Under the pieces are notes generated by a model that made no database searches, was not told the DNA's origin, and saw only the letters and a program-made list of their open reading frames with translations. A program made the position numbers and the translations under genes. Shown piece by piece: positions 52,748 through 60,970 of a stretch of 64,000 nt of DNA (the stretch's first letter is position 1; each line of letters starts with the position of its first letter). Source of the stretch: Alphaproteobacteria bacterium (GTDB taxonomy: Bacteria; Pseudomonadota; Alphaproteobacteria; Ferrovibrionales; Ferrovibrionaceae). The stretch spans positions 38,894 to 102,893 of the forward strand of contig JAFKFH010000024.1 of assembly GCA_017307375.1 (NCBI GenBank). Reading direction: 5' to 3'.

Positions 52748-54546
52748 TCGCCTGGGAGCGGCGCCTGATCGCCGCGCTGGGACGCGAACTGGCCCCCGGG
52801 CCAACGCGGATCCGGGCCACGCTCCGCCTGACCATCGTCTGCCTGGTCACGGTCGTCGTGGCCATGGCCCTGCATCTGCCGGAAATCCACTGGCTGGTCG
52901 TCACCATCTTCGTGGTTGCCCAGTCCGATGCCCAGGCCTCGGTCGACAAGGCGATCCAGCGTACCTTCGGCACGCTGATCGGCGGGGTGGCCGCGATCCT
53001 GATGGTGGCAATGCTGGCCGGCAAGCAGGAGTTGCTGCTGCTTGCCCTCGCCGGCTGGGTCACGCTGGGCATCTACCTCTCGAAGACCCAGGCCGATTCC
53101 TACGTCTTTGTCCTGTTCGGCGTCACCGTGCTGGTGGCGATACCGGACCAGGTGGCAGACCCGTCGCGGGCGGTCGAGATGGCGCTGATCCGCATCCAGA
53201 TGCTGGCCGCCGGCTCGCTGATCGGTGCCGCCGCCCAGCTGGTGCTGTGGCCGGAAGACCCGGAGCGGCAATTGATCGACGATCTGACGGAACGGCTCGA
53301 CCTTGCCGTCCGCGCCCTCGACCATACCGTCGCGCGCCGCGCCTTTCTGCCGGATGCACTGCGCGAGCGCCTGCTCGGCCCCGGCATGGCCCGGCAGCTC
53401 GATCTGCTCGGCCGGGCCGAAGCGCTCGACGACAGGCTGAGGGCCCGTCATGCCGAGCAATTGCAGCTGATTGCCGAGATCGACCGGCTGGTCGCTGCCA
53501 TCATCCTGCTGCGACGCGAAGCCCGCGAACGGCCGCTGGCCGTCGACGAGATCGCCGCGATCGAAACGCTGGCGCTGGGGCTGCGGGCCATGCTGTCGGA
53601 CCTGCGGCGCCTCAGGGCGCATGACCAGCCGATCCCGACCCTCGCGGACGGGCTGATCGTACGCCCGGCGATCATGCGGCTCTACGAGATCGCCGCCGGC
53701 CTGCCCCGGTCCACCGGCTTTCTCGAGATCATCGCCCGCCGCAGCCCGCCACGCGCGCCGATCGGCCGATTGCCGCGGTTCCAGCCCGGTACCAGCTTCG
53801 ATCCGGCGGCGCTGCGCCTCGGCATCAAGGCGGCGCTGGCGATGACGCTGTGCGGCCTCGCCTATCAGGTGCTGCTCTGGCCCGGCATCACCACCTGCGT
53901 CGTCACGGCGATCATCGTCATTCAGCCCAGCCGCGGCGCCTCGATGCGCAAGGCGCTGCTGCGCTCGGCCGGCGCGATCGCGGGCGGGCTGTTCGGCTTT
54001 CTGGCGCTGGCCGTGCTCGGCCCGTCGATGGGCAGCCTGCCGGCCCTGATGATCGTCGCCGGCATCGGCATCGCCGGCGCCGCCTATGTCAATGTCGGCT
54101 CGAGCCGCATCAGCTATGCCGGCATGCAGACGGTGATGGCCTTCGGGCTGGTCGCATTGGACCACGAAACCGTGGCCGGCAACCTTGCCGCAGGCATCGA
54201 TCGCGTCCTCGGCATCCTGCTCGGCATCGCCGTGGCGACGCTGGTCGATGTCTTCCTGTGGCCGACCACCGCCCGTGCCGCGGCGGCGGCCAAGGTCGCG
54301 GCGGCGCAAAAGGGCCTCGACGCGCTTGCGGCCGATCCGGCCGACCGCGCCGCCAAGACGGCCGCCATCCATCGCGACCTTGCCGCCGCCGTCGCCCAGT
54401 TCGAGGATGCCCGCTGGGAAATGAGCAGCCGCCCCGCAGACCGGTCGGCGCTGATGGCCTTGGGCCGTGACATCGAACGGGTCCAGCGCCGCTTCCTGGC
54501 GCTGACCGTACATCCGCCCGAGGCGAGCGGCGTCGTGCCCCGCTAG
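52744..54546 (+). CDS. FUSC family (YccS/AaeB-like) putative aromatic-acid exporter
   Basis: 600 residues in two halves, each with TM helices (LRLTIVCLVTVVVAMALHL to LLALAGWVTLGIYL, and LGIKAALAMTLCGLAYQVLL to FGLVALD), separated by a helical cytoplasmic region. The WLVVTIFVVAQSD and TTCVVTAIIVIQPSRGASMR segments are FUSC signatures. AaeB-type members export aromatic carboxylic acids. The start is a TTG at 52744 in a TTGA overlap with ytcA; the frame upstream is a shadow. Its 3' end overlaps the HlyD gene on the other strand by 4 nt. Confidence 0.85.
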   Translation: MIAWERRLIAALGRELAPGPTRIRATLRLTIVCLVTVVVAMALHLPEIHWLVVTIFVVAQSDAQASVDKAIQRTFGTLIGGVAAILMVAMLAGKQELLLLALAGWVTLGIYLSKTQADSYVFVLFGVTVLVAIPDQVADPSRAVEMALIRIQMLAAGSLIGAAAQLVLWPEDPERQLIDDLTERLDLAVRALDHTVARRAFLPDALRERLLGPGMARQLDLLGRAEALDDRLRARHAEQLQLIAEIDRLVAAIILLRREARERPLAVDEIAAIETLALGLRAMLSDLRRLRAHDQPIPTLADGLIVRPAIMRLYEIAAGLPRSTGFLEIIARRSPPRAPIGRLPRFQPGTSFDPAALRLGIKAALAMTLCGLAYQVLLWPGITTCVVTAIIVIQPSRGASMRKALLRSAGAIAGGLFGFLALAVLGPSMGSLPALMIVAGIGIAGAAYVNVGSSRISYAGMQTVMAFGLVALDHETVAGNLAAGIDRVLGILLGIAVATLVDVFLWPTTARAAAAAKVAAAQKGLDALAADPADRAAKTAAIHRDLAAAVAQFEDARWEMSSRPADRSALMALGRDIERVQRRFLALTVHPPEASGVVPR

Positions 54547-55358
54547 TTGGCGCGATTGACCGTCACCGTCGCGGTCAACCCCATGCGGTAGGGCTGGCCG
54601 GGCGCCGGCGGGGGCAGCGCGATCCGCACCGGCAGGCGGTTGGCGATGCGCACCCAGTTGGTGATCGGCGCGACCTTCGGCGGCGCGCCGGGCGCGCCAT
54701 CCTCGACCGCGATGCCCCAGCCGATGTCCTGGACCCGGCCCGCGAACACCGCATCGGGATAGGCCACCAGGCGCACGGCGGCGGCATCGCCGGGCTTGAT
54801 GCGGTCGATGTAGCTTTCCTGGAAGTTCGCCACGACCCACCAGCGGTCGAGATCGATCAGGCTGAACAGCGGCTGCCCCTCGCGGGCAAAGGCACCGGCG
54901 GCGATGTTCATGTTGGCGACCCGGGCATGCAAGGGCGCTCTTACCTGGGTATAGCCGAGGTTCAGTTCGGCGCGGCGCAGCCGCGCCTCGGCCGCGCGCA
55001 CCCTGGCGGCGCCGGCCGGGTCATCGGCTGCGCCGGCGGTTGCGCGCGCCGCGTCCAGTTCGGCGGCGGCGACCGCCCGTTCCGCCTCGTAGGGCGCAGG
55101 ATCGATCTCGAACAGCAGGGCGCCTGCGGCGACTTCCTGATTGTCCTGGACATGCAGCGCGAGCACCCGCCCCCCGACCTCGGGCGCGATGCCGATGACG
55201 TTGGCGCGTACCACGGCATCGTCGGTACGGGGGTAGTCGAAGGCATCGACGTTGACCCGATAGACCGAATAAGCCGCCCCGGCGACGATCGCCAGCGCCA
55301 GCGCCCGACCGCCAAGGCGCAGCCACGGCGGATCCGGCGCGTCCTCGGTGATGCTCAT
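54543..55358 (-). CDS. HlyD/AaeA-like membrane fusion protein
   Basis: 271 residues. A single N-terminal TM helix (LALAIVAGAAYSVYRVNVD), then the lipoyl-type TDDAVVRANVIGIAPEVGGR and ALHVQDNQEVAAGALLFEID, a short coiled-coil arm, APLHARVANMNIAAGAFARE and a beta-barrel segment. It is the periplasmic partner of AaeB/FUSC exporters. Unusually it is convergent with the FUSC gene instead of in its operon, yet adjacent (CTAG overlap at the stops). It is upstream of, and 13 nt apart from, the carbonic anhydrase gene on the same strand order. Confidence 0.87.
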   Translation of the reverse strand: MSITEDAPDPPWLRLGGRALALAIVAGAAYSVYRVNVDAFDYPRTDDAVVRANVIGIAPEVGGRVLALHVQDNQEVAAGALLFEIDPAPYEAERAVAAAELDAARATAGAADDPAGAARVRAAEARLRRAELNLGYTQVRAPLHARVANMNIAAGAFAREGQPLFSLIDLDRWWVVANFQESYIDRIKPGDAAAVRLVAYPDAVFAGRVQDIGWGIAVEDGAPGAPPKVAPITNWVRIANRLPVRIALPPPAPGQPYRMGLTATVTVNRAN

Positions 55359-55371
55359 CCGGCCGAAACCC

Positions 55372-56028
55372 TCAATTGCCGAGCCGGGCGAATTCCTTGG
55401 TTTCGGGATCGAGCCCCCAGAGCTGGCCGTGGTCGAGGTCGAACCACCAGCCGTGCAGCTTCAACTTGCCTTCCGCGACCTTCTCGGCAAGCCACGGGAA
55501 GGTATGCAGATTGTCGAGCGAGTTGCGGATCGACCACTGCTCGAGCTGGGTCTGATCGATATGTTCGCGATCTTCCGAGTGGGTCGCCTTCAGATAGTGC
55601 CAGCAGGCCATGTCGGCAATCTCGACCCACGGGCCGATGAAGTCGCGCTGCATCGGCTTGCTCTGCATCGACAGCCCGAGCGCCATGATGCCGCCGCACT
55701 TGGCATGACCCAGCACGATGATGTGGGCGACGCCGAGGTCGCGCACGGCATATTCGATCGCGGCAGAGGTGGAGTCGATCGCGCCGGGATTGTAGCGCGG
55801 CACCAGATTGGCAACGTTGCGGACCAGGAACAGGTCGCCGGGGCGGGACTGCAGTACAAGCGCCGGGTCGATGCGCGAATCCGAGCAGGAGATGACCAGG
55901 GCCGGTGGCGCCTGACCGTCCTTCAGCGGCGCGAACTGTTCCGGATGCATCTCGTAATGCTGGGTCCGGAAGATGCGGGAACCGGCGATCAGCCGATTGA
56001 TGAAGTCCTGCCGGTTATCCTGGGTCAT
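55372..56028 (-). CDS. Beta-class carbonic anhydrase
   Basis: 218 residues. Zinc ligands are in LVISCSDSRIDP (Cys and the Asp-Arg dyad) and VLGHAKCGGIMAL (His-x2-Cys), with FLVRNVANLVPRY between them. It interconverts CO2 and bicarbonate, here likely supplying bicarbonate to carboxylases (inference). It precedes the HlyD gene on the minus strand by 13 nt, so may be cotranscribed with it. Start ATG at 56028. Confidence 0.95.
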   Translation of the reverse strand: MTQDNRQDFINRLIAGSRIFRTQHYEMHPEQFAPLKDGQAPPALVISCSDSRIDPALVLQSRPGDLFLVRNVANLVPRYNPGAIDSTSAAIEYAVRDLGVAHIIVLGHAKCGGIMALGLSMQSKPMQRDFIGPWVEIADMACWHYLKATHSEDREHIDQTQLEQWSIRNSLDNLHTFPWLAEKVAEGKLKLHGWWFDLDHGQLWGLDPETKEFARLGN

Positions 56029-56079
56029 CGACGGGCCTACCCTGCAATTTCTTGAAAGCTGGCCCGGAAGATAAAGAAA

Positions 56080-56108
56080 TGCCGCACCCTAAGCAATTGG
56101 GTGCGGCA
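56080..56108 (-). terminator. Terminator of the metNIQ operon
   Basis: A perfect 10-bp stem TGCCGCACCC / GGGTGCGGCA (56080-56089 with 56099-56108) with a 9-nt AT-rich loop. On the minus strand it is followed by TTTCTTTAT, downstream of the metQ stop at 56139. Confidence 0.82.
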
Positions 56109-56138
56109 CCATTCGTGATCCCCGTTACCGGGCGGCGG

Positions 56139-56933
56139 TCACCAGGCTGCGACGACCGAATCCTGGAAGGTCTTCTGGATGAACGCCTTGACCTCGGGCG
56201 AGTGATAGGCCGCGATCAGCGCCTTGATGTCGGGCTTGTTCTCGTCGCCCTGGCGCACGGCGATGATGTTCACATAGGGCGATTCCGGGGTCTCGATGGC
56301 GATCGCATCACGGGTCGGCACCAGCCCTGCAGGCAGTGCGTAATTGGTATTGACCGCGGCGGCGTCGACCTCGTCCAGCGCGCGCGGCAACTGCGCGGCC
56401 TCGAGCTCGACGATCTTCAGCTTGCGCGGATTGTCGGTGACGTCGGCCGGGCCGGCCTTGAGGCCCGCCTTGGGATCGAGCTTGATCAGCCCGACTTTTT
56501 CCAGCAGCAGCAACGCCCGGCCGCCATTGGTCGGATCGTTCGGGATGGCAATGCGCGCGCCGGCCTTCAGTTCGTCCAGCTTCTTGACCTTCTTGGAATA
56601 GATGCCCATCGGAAAGACGACGGTGTCGGCAACGGCAACGATCTTGTAGCCGCGATCCTTGACCTGCTGATCGAGGAACGGTCGGTGCTGGTAGATGTTG
56701 ACGTCGAGATCGCCCTGGGCCAGCGCCGCGTTCGGCTGAATGTAGTCGGAGAATTCGACGATGTTGATCTTCAGCCCGTTCCTGGCGGCGACGGTCTTGG
56801 CCACCTCGAGGATCTGGGCATGCGGGCCGGCCGTGACGCCGACCTTCAGCGTGCCGTCGGCCGCCGCCGGCTGGATGAGGGCGGCGCCGGCGAACAGCGC
56901 GACGGCGAGGGTCTTGCGCAGGGAGGCGAACAT
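56139..56933 (-). CDS. metQ: Methionine ABC transporter substrate-binding protein (MetQ/NlpA family)
   Basis: 264 residues. Signal peptide ending IQPAAADG, then LKVGVTAGPHAQILEVAK, INIVEFSDYIQPNAALAQGD, VNIYQHRPFLDQQVK, MGIYSKKVKKLDELKAGA and AIPNDPTNGGRALLLLEK, all canonical for MetQ. It binds methionine in the periplasm. Unlike E. coli MetQ there is no lipobox Cys, so it should be soluble. Last gene of the operon. Confidence 0.93.
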   Translation of the reverse strand: MFASLRKTLAVALFAGAALIQPAAADGTLKVGVTAGPHAQILEVAKTVAARNGLKINIVEFSDYIQPNAALAQGDLDVNIYQHRPFLDQQVKDRGYKIVAVADTVVFPMGIYSKKVKKLDELKAGARIAIPNDPTNGGRALLLLEKVGLIKLDPKAGLKAGPADVTDNPRKLKIVELEAAQLPRALDEVDAAAVNTNYALPAGLVPTRDAIAIETPESPYVNIIAVRQGDENKPDIKALIAAYHSPEVKAFIQKTFQDSVVAAW

Positions 56934-56956
56934 TGTGTCGATTTCCTTCTACTGGA

Positions 56957-57610
56957 TCACTTGCGGCTGAAGCGGCGCACCAGGGCGTCGCCGGCCGATT
57001 GCACGAACTGGACGAGAACGATGAGGACGACGACGACGGCGAGCATCACTTCCGGCAGGAAGCGCTGGTAGCCGTAGCGGATGCCGAGATCGCCGAGGCC
57101 GCCGCCGCCGATCGCCCCGGCCATCGCGGAATAGCCGATCAGGCTGACCAGGGTCACGGTGACGGCCGCGACAAGGCCGGGCAGCGCCTCGGGGATCAGC
57201 ACCTTGCGCACGATCTGCAGGCGGGTGGCGCCCATCGCCTGCAGGGCCTCGATCAGCCCCGGGTCGATCTCGCGCATCGCCTGCTCGAACAGTCGGGCGA
57301 TGAACGGGATCGCGGCGATGGTCAGCGGCACGACGGCGGCCGCCGTGCCGATCGAGGTGCCGACCACGGCGCGGGTGAACGGGATGATCGCCACCATCAG
57401 GATGACGAACGGGGTCGAGCGCGTGGCGTTGACGACGAAGCCAAGCGCGCGGTTGACGCCGGCATGGGCGAAGATATGACCCTTTGCGGTCGTCAGCAGG
57501 ATGACGCCGAGTGGCAGGCCGACGACGGTTGCGATCAGCCCGGCGGCCCCGACCATGCCGAGCGTCTCCCAGAGGGCGTCAAGAAACAGCGCGATCATCG
57601 CGGACGACAT
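56957..57610 (-). CDS. metI: Methionine ABC transporter permease
   Basis: 217 residues, five TM helices. [20 protein letters not shown], the [20 protein letters not shown] segment and the EAA-type loop [20 protein letters not shown] identify MetI. The ATG at 57610 has GAGGAG 7 nt upstream and lies 32 nt inside the 3' end of metN; a second in-frame ATG at 57598 is possible. It pairs with MetN. Confidence 0.94.
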   Translation of the reverse strand: MSSAMIALFLDALWETLGMVGAAGLIATVVGLPLGVILLTTAKGHIFAHAGVNRALGFVVNATRSTPFVILMVAIIPFTRAVVGTSIGTAAAVVPLTIAAIPFIARLFEQAMREIDPGLIEALQAMGATRLQIVRKVLIPEALPGLVAAVTVTLVSLIGYSAMAGAIGGGGLGDLGIRYGYQRFLPEVMLAVVVVLIVLVQFVQSAGDALVRRFSRK

Positions 57611-58670
57611 GCCCGATCTCCTCTACGTCGAGATGGCGGATCTTCAGATAGCCGAGGGCCTGGCGCAGCTTCGCCTCGCTGCCAATGACGTTGACGACCA
57701 AGCTGCCGAACGGCTCGCCCTGGATCGTCTCGATACGGCCGTGCACCAGGTTCAGGTCGATGTCGAACCGGCGTGCCAGTTCCGAGATCACCGGTTCATA
57801 GCCGGCCTCGCCGATGAACAGGATGCGCCACAGCGCCCCGCCCGGGACCCGCCCGGCCAGGCGCTCGGCGAGATCGTCGGGCACCAGATGCCCCATCACC
57901 TCGCCGACCAGCGCGCGGGTTACCGCCTCGCGCGGGCGGCTCAGCACGTCATAGACCCTGCCCTGCTCGACGATGCGGCCGCCGTCGATGACTGCGACGC
58001 GGTCGGCGATCTCCTTGATGACCGACATCTCGTGGGTAATCAGCACGATCGTGAGGCCGAGCTCGCGCTTCAGCTTGTCGAGCAGCTTCAGGATCGACAG
58101 CGTCGTCTCCGGGTCCAACGCCGAGGTCGCCTCGTCGCAGAGCAGGACCTTCGGGTTGGTCGCCAGCGCCCGGGCGATGCCGACCCGCTGCTTCTGCCCG
58201 CCCGAGAGACTGCGCGGGTAATAGTTCGCGCGCTCGGACAGCCCGACGAGATCGAGCAGCGGCGGCACGGTGCGGGCGATCGTCGCCCGGTCGGCCCCGG
58301 CGAGTTCGAGCGGCAGTGCGACGTTGTCATAGACGGTGCGGCCGGCCAGCAGATTGAAATGCTGGAAGATCATCCCGATCTCGCGCCGCGCCGCGTTGAG
58401 GCCCGAACGGTCCAGCCTGGTCAGGTCCCGACCGGCAACGGTCACCGTACCCATCGTCGGCCGTTCCAGCAGGTTGAGGCAACGCAACAGCGTCGACTTG
58501 CCGGCGCCGGATCGGCCGATCACGCCGAAGACTTCGCCGCGACCGATCTCGATATCGATATCGGACAGCGCATTGACCGGGCCGTTCGGTCCCTGGAAGA
58601 CCTTGGACAGGCCCGACAGCACGATCATCGGCGGCGGCGCAGCCCCCGCGCCGTTGGCAATAGACGTCAT
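57579..58670 (-). CDS. metN: Methionine ABC transporter ATP-binding protein
   Basis: 363 residues. Walker [34 protein letters not shown], signature [15 protein letters not shown], Walker [17 protein letters not shown] and switch His [10 protein letters not shown], followed by the C-terminal NIL/ACT-like domain (about 275-350) that senses methionine and inhibits transport when the pool is full. The start at 58670 has GAGG upstream. Expression is controlled by the SAM-II riboswitch and leader peptide in the 250-nt leader. Confidence 0.95.
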   Translation of the reverse strand: MTSIANGAGAAPPPMIVLSGLSKVFQGPNGPVNALSDIDIEIGRGEVFGVIGRSGAGKSTLLRCLNLLERPTMGTVTVAGRDLTRLDRSGLNAARREIGMIFQHFNLLAGRTVYDNVALPLELAGADRATIARTVPPLLDLVGLSERANYYPRSLSGGQKQRVGIARALATNPKVLLCDEATSALDPETTLSILKLLDKLKRELGLTIVLITHEMSVIKEIADRVAVIDGGRIVEQGRVYDVLSRPREAVTRALVGEVMGHLVPDDLAERLAGRVPGGALWRILFIGEAGYEPVISELARRFDIDLNLVHGRIETIQGEPFGSLVVNVIGSEAKLRQALGYLKIRHLDVEEIGHVVRDDRAVS

Positions 58671-58719
58671 GATTTACCTCAAGGCACGCGCACGGAGGCG
58701 CGGCGTCAAAGGTTTATGC

Positions 58720-58744
58720 GGAAGGGGAAGTCGCCCCGAGGGGC
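58720..58744 (-). promoter_or_regulatory. Alternative hairpins after the Cys leader peptide
   Basis: Reading the minus strand after the leader-peptide stop, CCCC-TC-GGGG-CGACTT-CCCC offers two mutually exclusive pairings of the same GGGG: with the CCCC before it (GCCCCTCGGGGC, 58733-58744) or with the CCCC after it (ending near 58724). Such competing hairpins next to a short ORF are the layout of transcriptional or translational attenuators. No T-run follows the first hairpin, so termination is not evident and ribosome-site control is as likely. Confidence 0.4.
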
Positions 58745-58777
58745 TTAGAGGACGCGGCCGCAACAGCACATGAGCAT
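58745..58777 (-). CDS. Cys-Cys-Cys leader peptide (10 codons) ahead of metNIQ
   Basis: ATG at 58777 with a perfect GAGGAG site 7 nt upstream (58785-58790) encodes MLMCCCGRVL and stops with TAA at 58745-58747. Three consecutive Cys codons (TGC TGT TGC) in a ten-codon ORF with a strong ribosome site, between a SAM-II riboswitch and a methionine importer, are the design of a leader peptide that senses charged tRNA-Cys. It is far too short to be a functional protein. Poly-Cys leader ORFs of this sort are known before sulfur-metabolism genes in actinobacteria (established); the role here is inferred. Confidence 0.6.
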   Translation of the reverse strand: MLMCCCGRVL

Positions 58778-58824
58778 CGTAGGACTCCTCGAACTTGACA
58801 GTCGGAACCCACGAAACGCGTCGT

Positions 58825-58876
58825 GGCGCTTTAGCTCTTGATCACGCGGCGCAAGCTGCTCCGATCAAATCCCGCG
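58825..58876 (-). promoter_or_regulatory. SAM-II riboswitch (SAM_alpha) upstream of metNIQ
   Basis: Minus-strand sequence begins CGCGGGATTTGATCGGAG and ends with TGATCAAGAGCTAAAGCGCC. P1 pairs CGCGG (58872-58876) with CCGCG (58845-58849). The loop UUUGAUC (58863-58869) can pair with GAUCAA (58838-58843), forming the H-type pseudoknot that defines SAM-II, and the conserved GCUAAA tail is present. SAM-II elements are typical of alphaproteobacterial methionine genes and reduce expression when S-adenosylmethionine is plentiful. Beyond it a CCACGA/TCGTGG hairpin (58809-58826) overlaps the last bases. Confidence 0.8.
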
Positions 58877-58920
58877 GGCCGATTACGGGGCCACCCGACC
58901 GCATTGCTGCGGTGCATCTA

Positions 58921-58948
58921 TAATTATCTACCAATTCGGTAGCGTCAA
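58921..58948 (-). promoter_or_regulatory. Promoter with overlapping palindrome for metNIQ
   Basis: On the minus strand TTGACG (58943-58948) and TAATTA (58921-58926) are 16 nt apart. The spacer holds CTACC-GAATT-GGTAG (58928-58942), an inverted repeat placed where a repressor would occlude the promoter. The start would fall about 40 nt before the riboswitch. The rest of the 58671-58985 gene-free stretch is the leader described separately; 58949-58985 holds nothing recognisable. Confidence 0.55.
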
Positions 58949-58985
58949 CACCCAATTCCCATGCGTTGATGGAATAGCAGGCATA

Positions 58986-59810
58986 CTACACGAAGAAGTC
59001 GGGCAACAAGTCCTGCTCGAGCACGCCGTCATGCCGGTAGGCAGAAAAATCGGTAATTCCGGCCGAACGCAGGATTTCCTCGTCGATGCAGAAGTTGCCG
59101 GTGAACGCCCGGGCGTCACGGGTCAGGATCACGTGCGCGGCATCGGCCATGATCTCGGGCTTGCGGCATTTGCGCATCGCCGCCTCGCCGCCCAGCAGGC
59201 GCATCGCCGAGGTGTCGATCGCCGTCTTGGGCCATAACGCGTTGACGCCGACCCCGTGGTCGCGAAATTCGCCAGCCATGCCCAGGACGCACAGGCTCAT
59301 GTTGTACTTGGCCATCGAATAGGCGACATGCGGGGCAAACCACCGCTCCTCGATGTTGAGCGGCGGCGACAGGTTCAGGATATGCGGATTCCGGGCCTTC
59401 AACAGATGCGGCAGGCATTTCTGCGAGACGAGATAGGTGCCGCGCCCGTTGATCTGGTGCATCAGGTCATAGCGCTTCATCGGCGTGTCGAGCGTGCCGG
59501 TCAGCGAGATGGCCGACGCATTGTTGATGCAGATGTCGATGCCGCCGAACGTCTCGATCGTGCGGGCCACCGCCGCCTCGACCTGATCCTCCTCGCGCAC
59601 GTCGACCGTCAGGGCCAGGGCGCGGCCGCCGGCCGCCTCGATCTCGGCCGCGGCGGTATGGATGGTGCCGGGCAGCTTGGGATGCGGTTCGGACGTCTTG
59701 GCGGCGACGGCGATGTTGGCGCCGTCACGCGCCGCCCGCAGGGCGATGGCAAGGCCGATGCCGCGGCTGGCCCCGGTGATGAACAGGGTCTTGCCCTTCA
59801 ACGTCTCCAT
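58986..59810 (-). CDS. SDR family oxidoreductase (HSDL2-like)
   Basis: 274 residues. NAD(P)-binding FITGASRGIGLAIALRAA, CINNASAISLTGTL and the catalytic Y-x3-K in HVAYSMAKYNMSLCVLG. The overall pattern, with GTYLVSQKCLPHLLKA and RWFAPHVAYSMAK, resembles hydroxysteroid dehydrogenase-like 2 proteins implicated in lipid metabolism; the substrate is unknown. The start at 59810 has GGGAGG at a 5-nt spacing. It follows the MBL-fold gene by 23 nt in one operon. Confidence 0.88.
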   Translation of the reverse strand: METLKGKTLFITGASRGIGLAIALRAARDGANIAVAAKTSEPHPKLPGTIHTAAAEIEAAGGRALALTVDVREEDQVEAAVARTIETFGGIDICINNASAISLTGTLDTPMKRYDLMHQINGRGTYLVSQKCLPHLLKARNPHILNLSPPLNIEERWFAPHVAYSMAKYNMSLCVLGMAGEFRDHGVGVNALWPKTAIDTSAMRLLGGEAAMRKCRKPEIMADAAHVILTRDARAFTGNFCIDEEILRSAGITDFSAYRHDGVLEQDLLPDFFV

Positions 59811-59833
59811 GGCCACCTCCCGCGGGTTATTGT

Positions 59834-60874
59834 CTAGGCGGCAGCATAGAGGTCGGCGCCGTCGGGACCAAGCGACCGGGTGACGCGCCCCCGGTTGATC
59901 AGCAGGTGCAGATGGGCGATCGCCTCGCCCAGGCCGAGCATCGCATGTTCGCCCTTCAGTTCGCGCCGGAACAGCACGGGCAGCGTCTCGATGGCCATTT
60001 TCGGCGTCGCCAGCGCCTCGACCAGCGCGTCGAGGCGCTCGTCGTGATGCAACTGCAAGTCGCGCAGACGCCGCTTCAGCCCGCGGAACACATCACCGTG
60101 AGCGGGCAGCACCGTCACGTCGTCGGGCAGGTGATCGAAGCGCGGCAGCGAGCCGAGATAAAGGCTCAGGGGGTCGGCCTCGGGCTCGCCGGGATAGACG
60201 CCGACATGCGGCGAGATGCGGGGCAGGATCTGGTCGCCCGAGATCAGGAGGTTCAGTTCCGCATTGTAGAGGCAGGCATGCTCGGGCGAATGGCCCTGGC
60301 CGACGATGACCTTCCAGCCCTGGCGACCGATCCCGATCACCTGGCCATCGACGATCCGGTGCAGGGCACGAGGAATCGGTGTCACCGCCTTGCCGAAATT
60401 GCCGTAGCCCCGCGTCTTCATCGCCGCCAGCGCCTCGTCGCCGAGCCCGGCCCGCTTGTAGAACTCCAGGACGGCCGGCGGCGGTTCGGGCAAGGCCTCG
60501 AGCGACAACAGGCGCCCGAACGTCCATTCGCCCCAGGTCATCCACAATTGCGCCCCGTATTCCGCCTCGAACCAGCCGGCCTGGCCGATATGGTCGGGAT
60601 GGAAATGGGTGCAGATCACCCGCCGGACGGGCTTGTCGAAGCCGGGCCGGGCGAAGACGACGCGCCACAGTTCCTCGATCTTCTTGCTGCGCAAACCGGT
60701 GTCGACCACCGTCCAGCCGTCGCCGTCATCGATCAGATAGAGATTGATGAAGTCGAGGCCTGGGATGGCGATCGGCATGCGGACCCAGAAGACGCCTGGG
60801 GCCACCGCCATCGCCTCGCCGTCGGCCGGGCGGCCGTCGAGCGGGTAGACCAGATCGGGGAGCATATGGTTCAC
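59834..60874 (-). CDS. MBL-fold metallo-hydrolase
   Basis: 346 residues. The metallo-beta-lactamase zinc motif is CTHFHPDHIGQAGWF, with further ligands in GQGHSPEHACLY, LLISGDQILPRIS and VLPAHGDVF, then a C-terminal helical domain. Related enzymes are often encoded with acyl-CoA dehydrogenases in proteobacterial fatty-acid clusters, where a thioesterase-type role is suspected. GTG start at 60874 (AAAGG 10 nt upstream); an ATG at 60865 is the alternative. Followed by the SDR gene. Confidence 0.88.
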   Translation of the reverse strand: MNHMLPDLVYPLDGRPADGEAMAVAPGVFWVRMPIAIPGLDFINLYLIDDGDGWTVVDTGLRSKKIEELWRVVFARPGFDKPVRRVICTHFHPDHIGQAGWFEAEYGAQLWMTWGEWTFGRLLSLEALPEPPPAVLEFYKRAGLGDEALAAMKTRGYGNFGKAVTPIPRALHRIVDGQVIGIGRQGWKVIVGQGHSPEHACLYNAELNLLISGDQILPRISPHVGVYPGEPEADPLSLYLGSLPRFDHLPDDVTVLPAHGDVFRGLKRRLRDLQLHHDERLDALVEALATPKMAIETLPVLFRRELKGEHAMLGLGEAIAHLHLLINRGRVTRSLGPDGADLYAAA

Positions 60875-60905
60875 GGGGTACGACCTTTCTTGCGATGCAG
60901 CAAAG

Positions 60906-60932
60906 TTACCGGCGGGTAGACGCCTGCGTCAA
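60906..60932 (-). promoter_or_regulatory. Promoter/operator of the MBL-SDR operon
   Basis: Minus strand: TTGACG (60927-60932), then a spacer containing CTACCCGCCGGTAA (60906-60919), an inverted repeat TACC-N4-GGTA like the one at 21262-21273. A -10 cannot be fixed with certainty (GTAACT at a 17-nt spacer). Located 32-58 nt before the MBL start. Confidence 0.45.
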
Positions 60933-60970
60933 CCCGCCGCACTGCATGGCCGGCATACCGCCGGCTGAGG

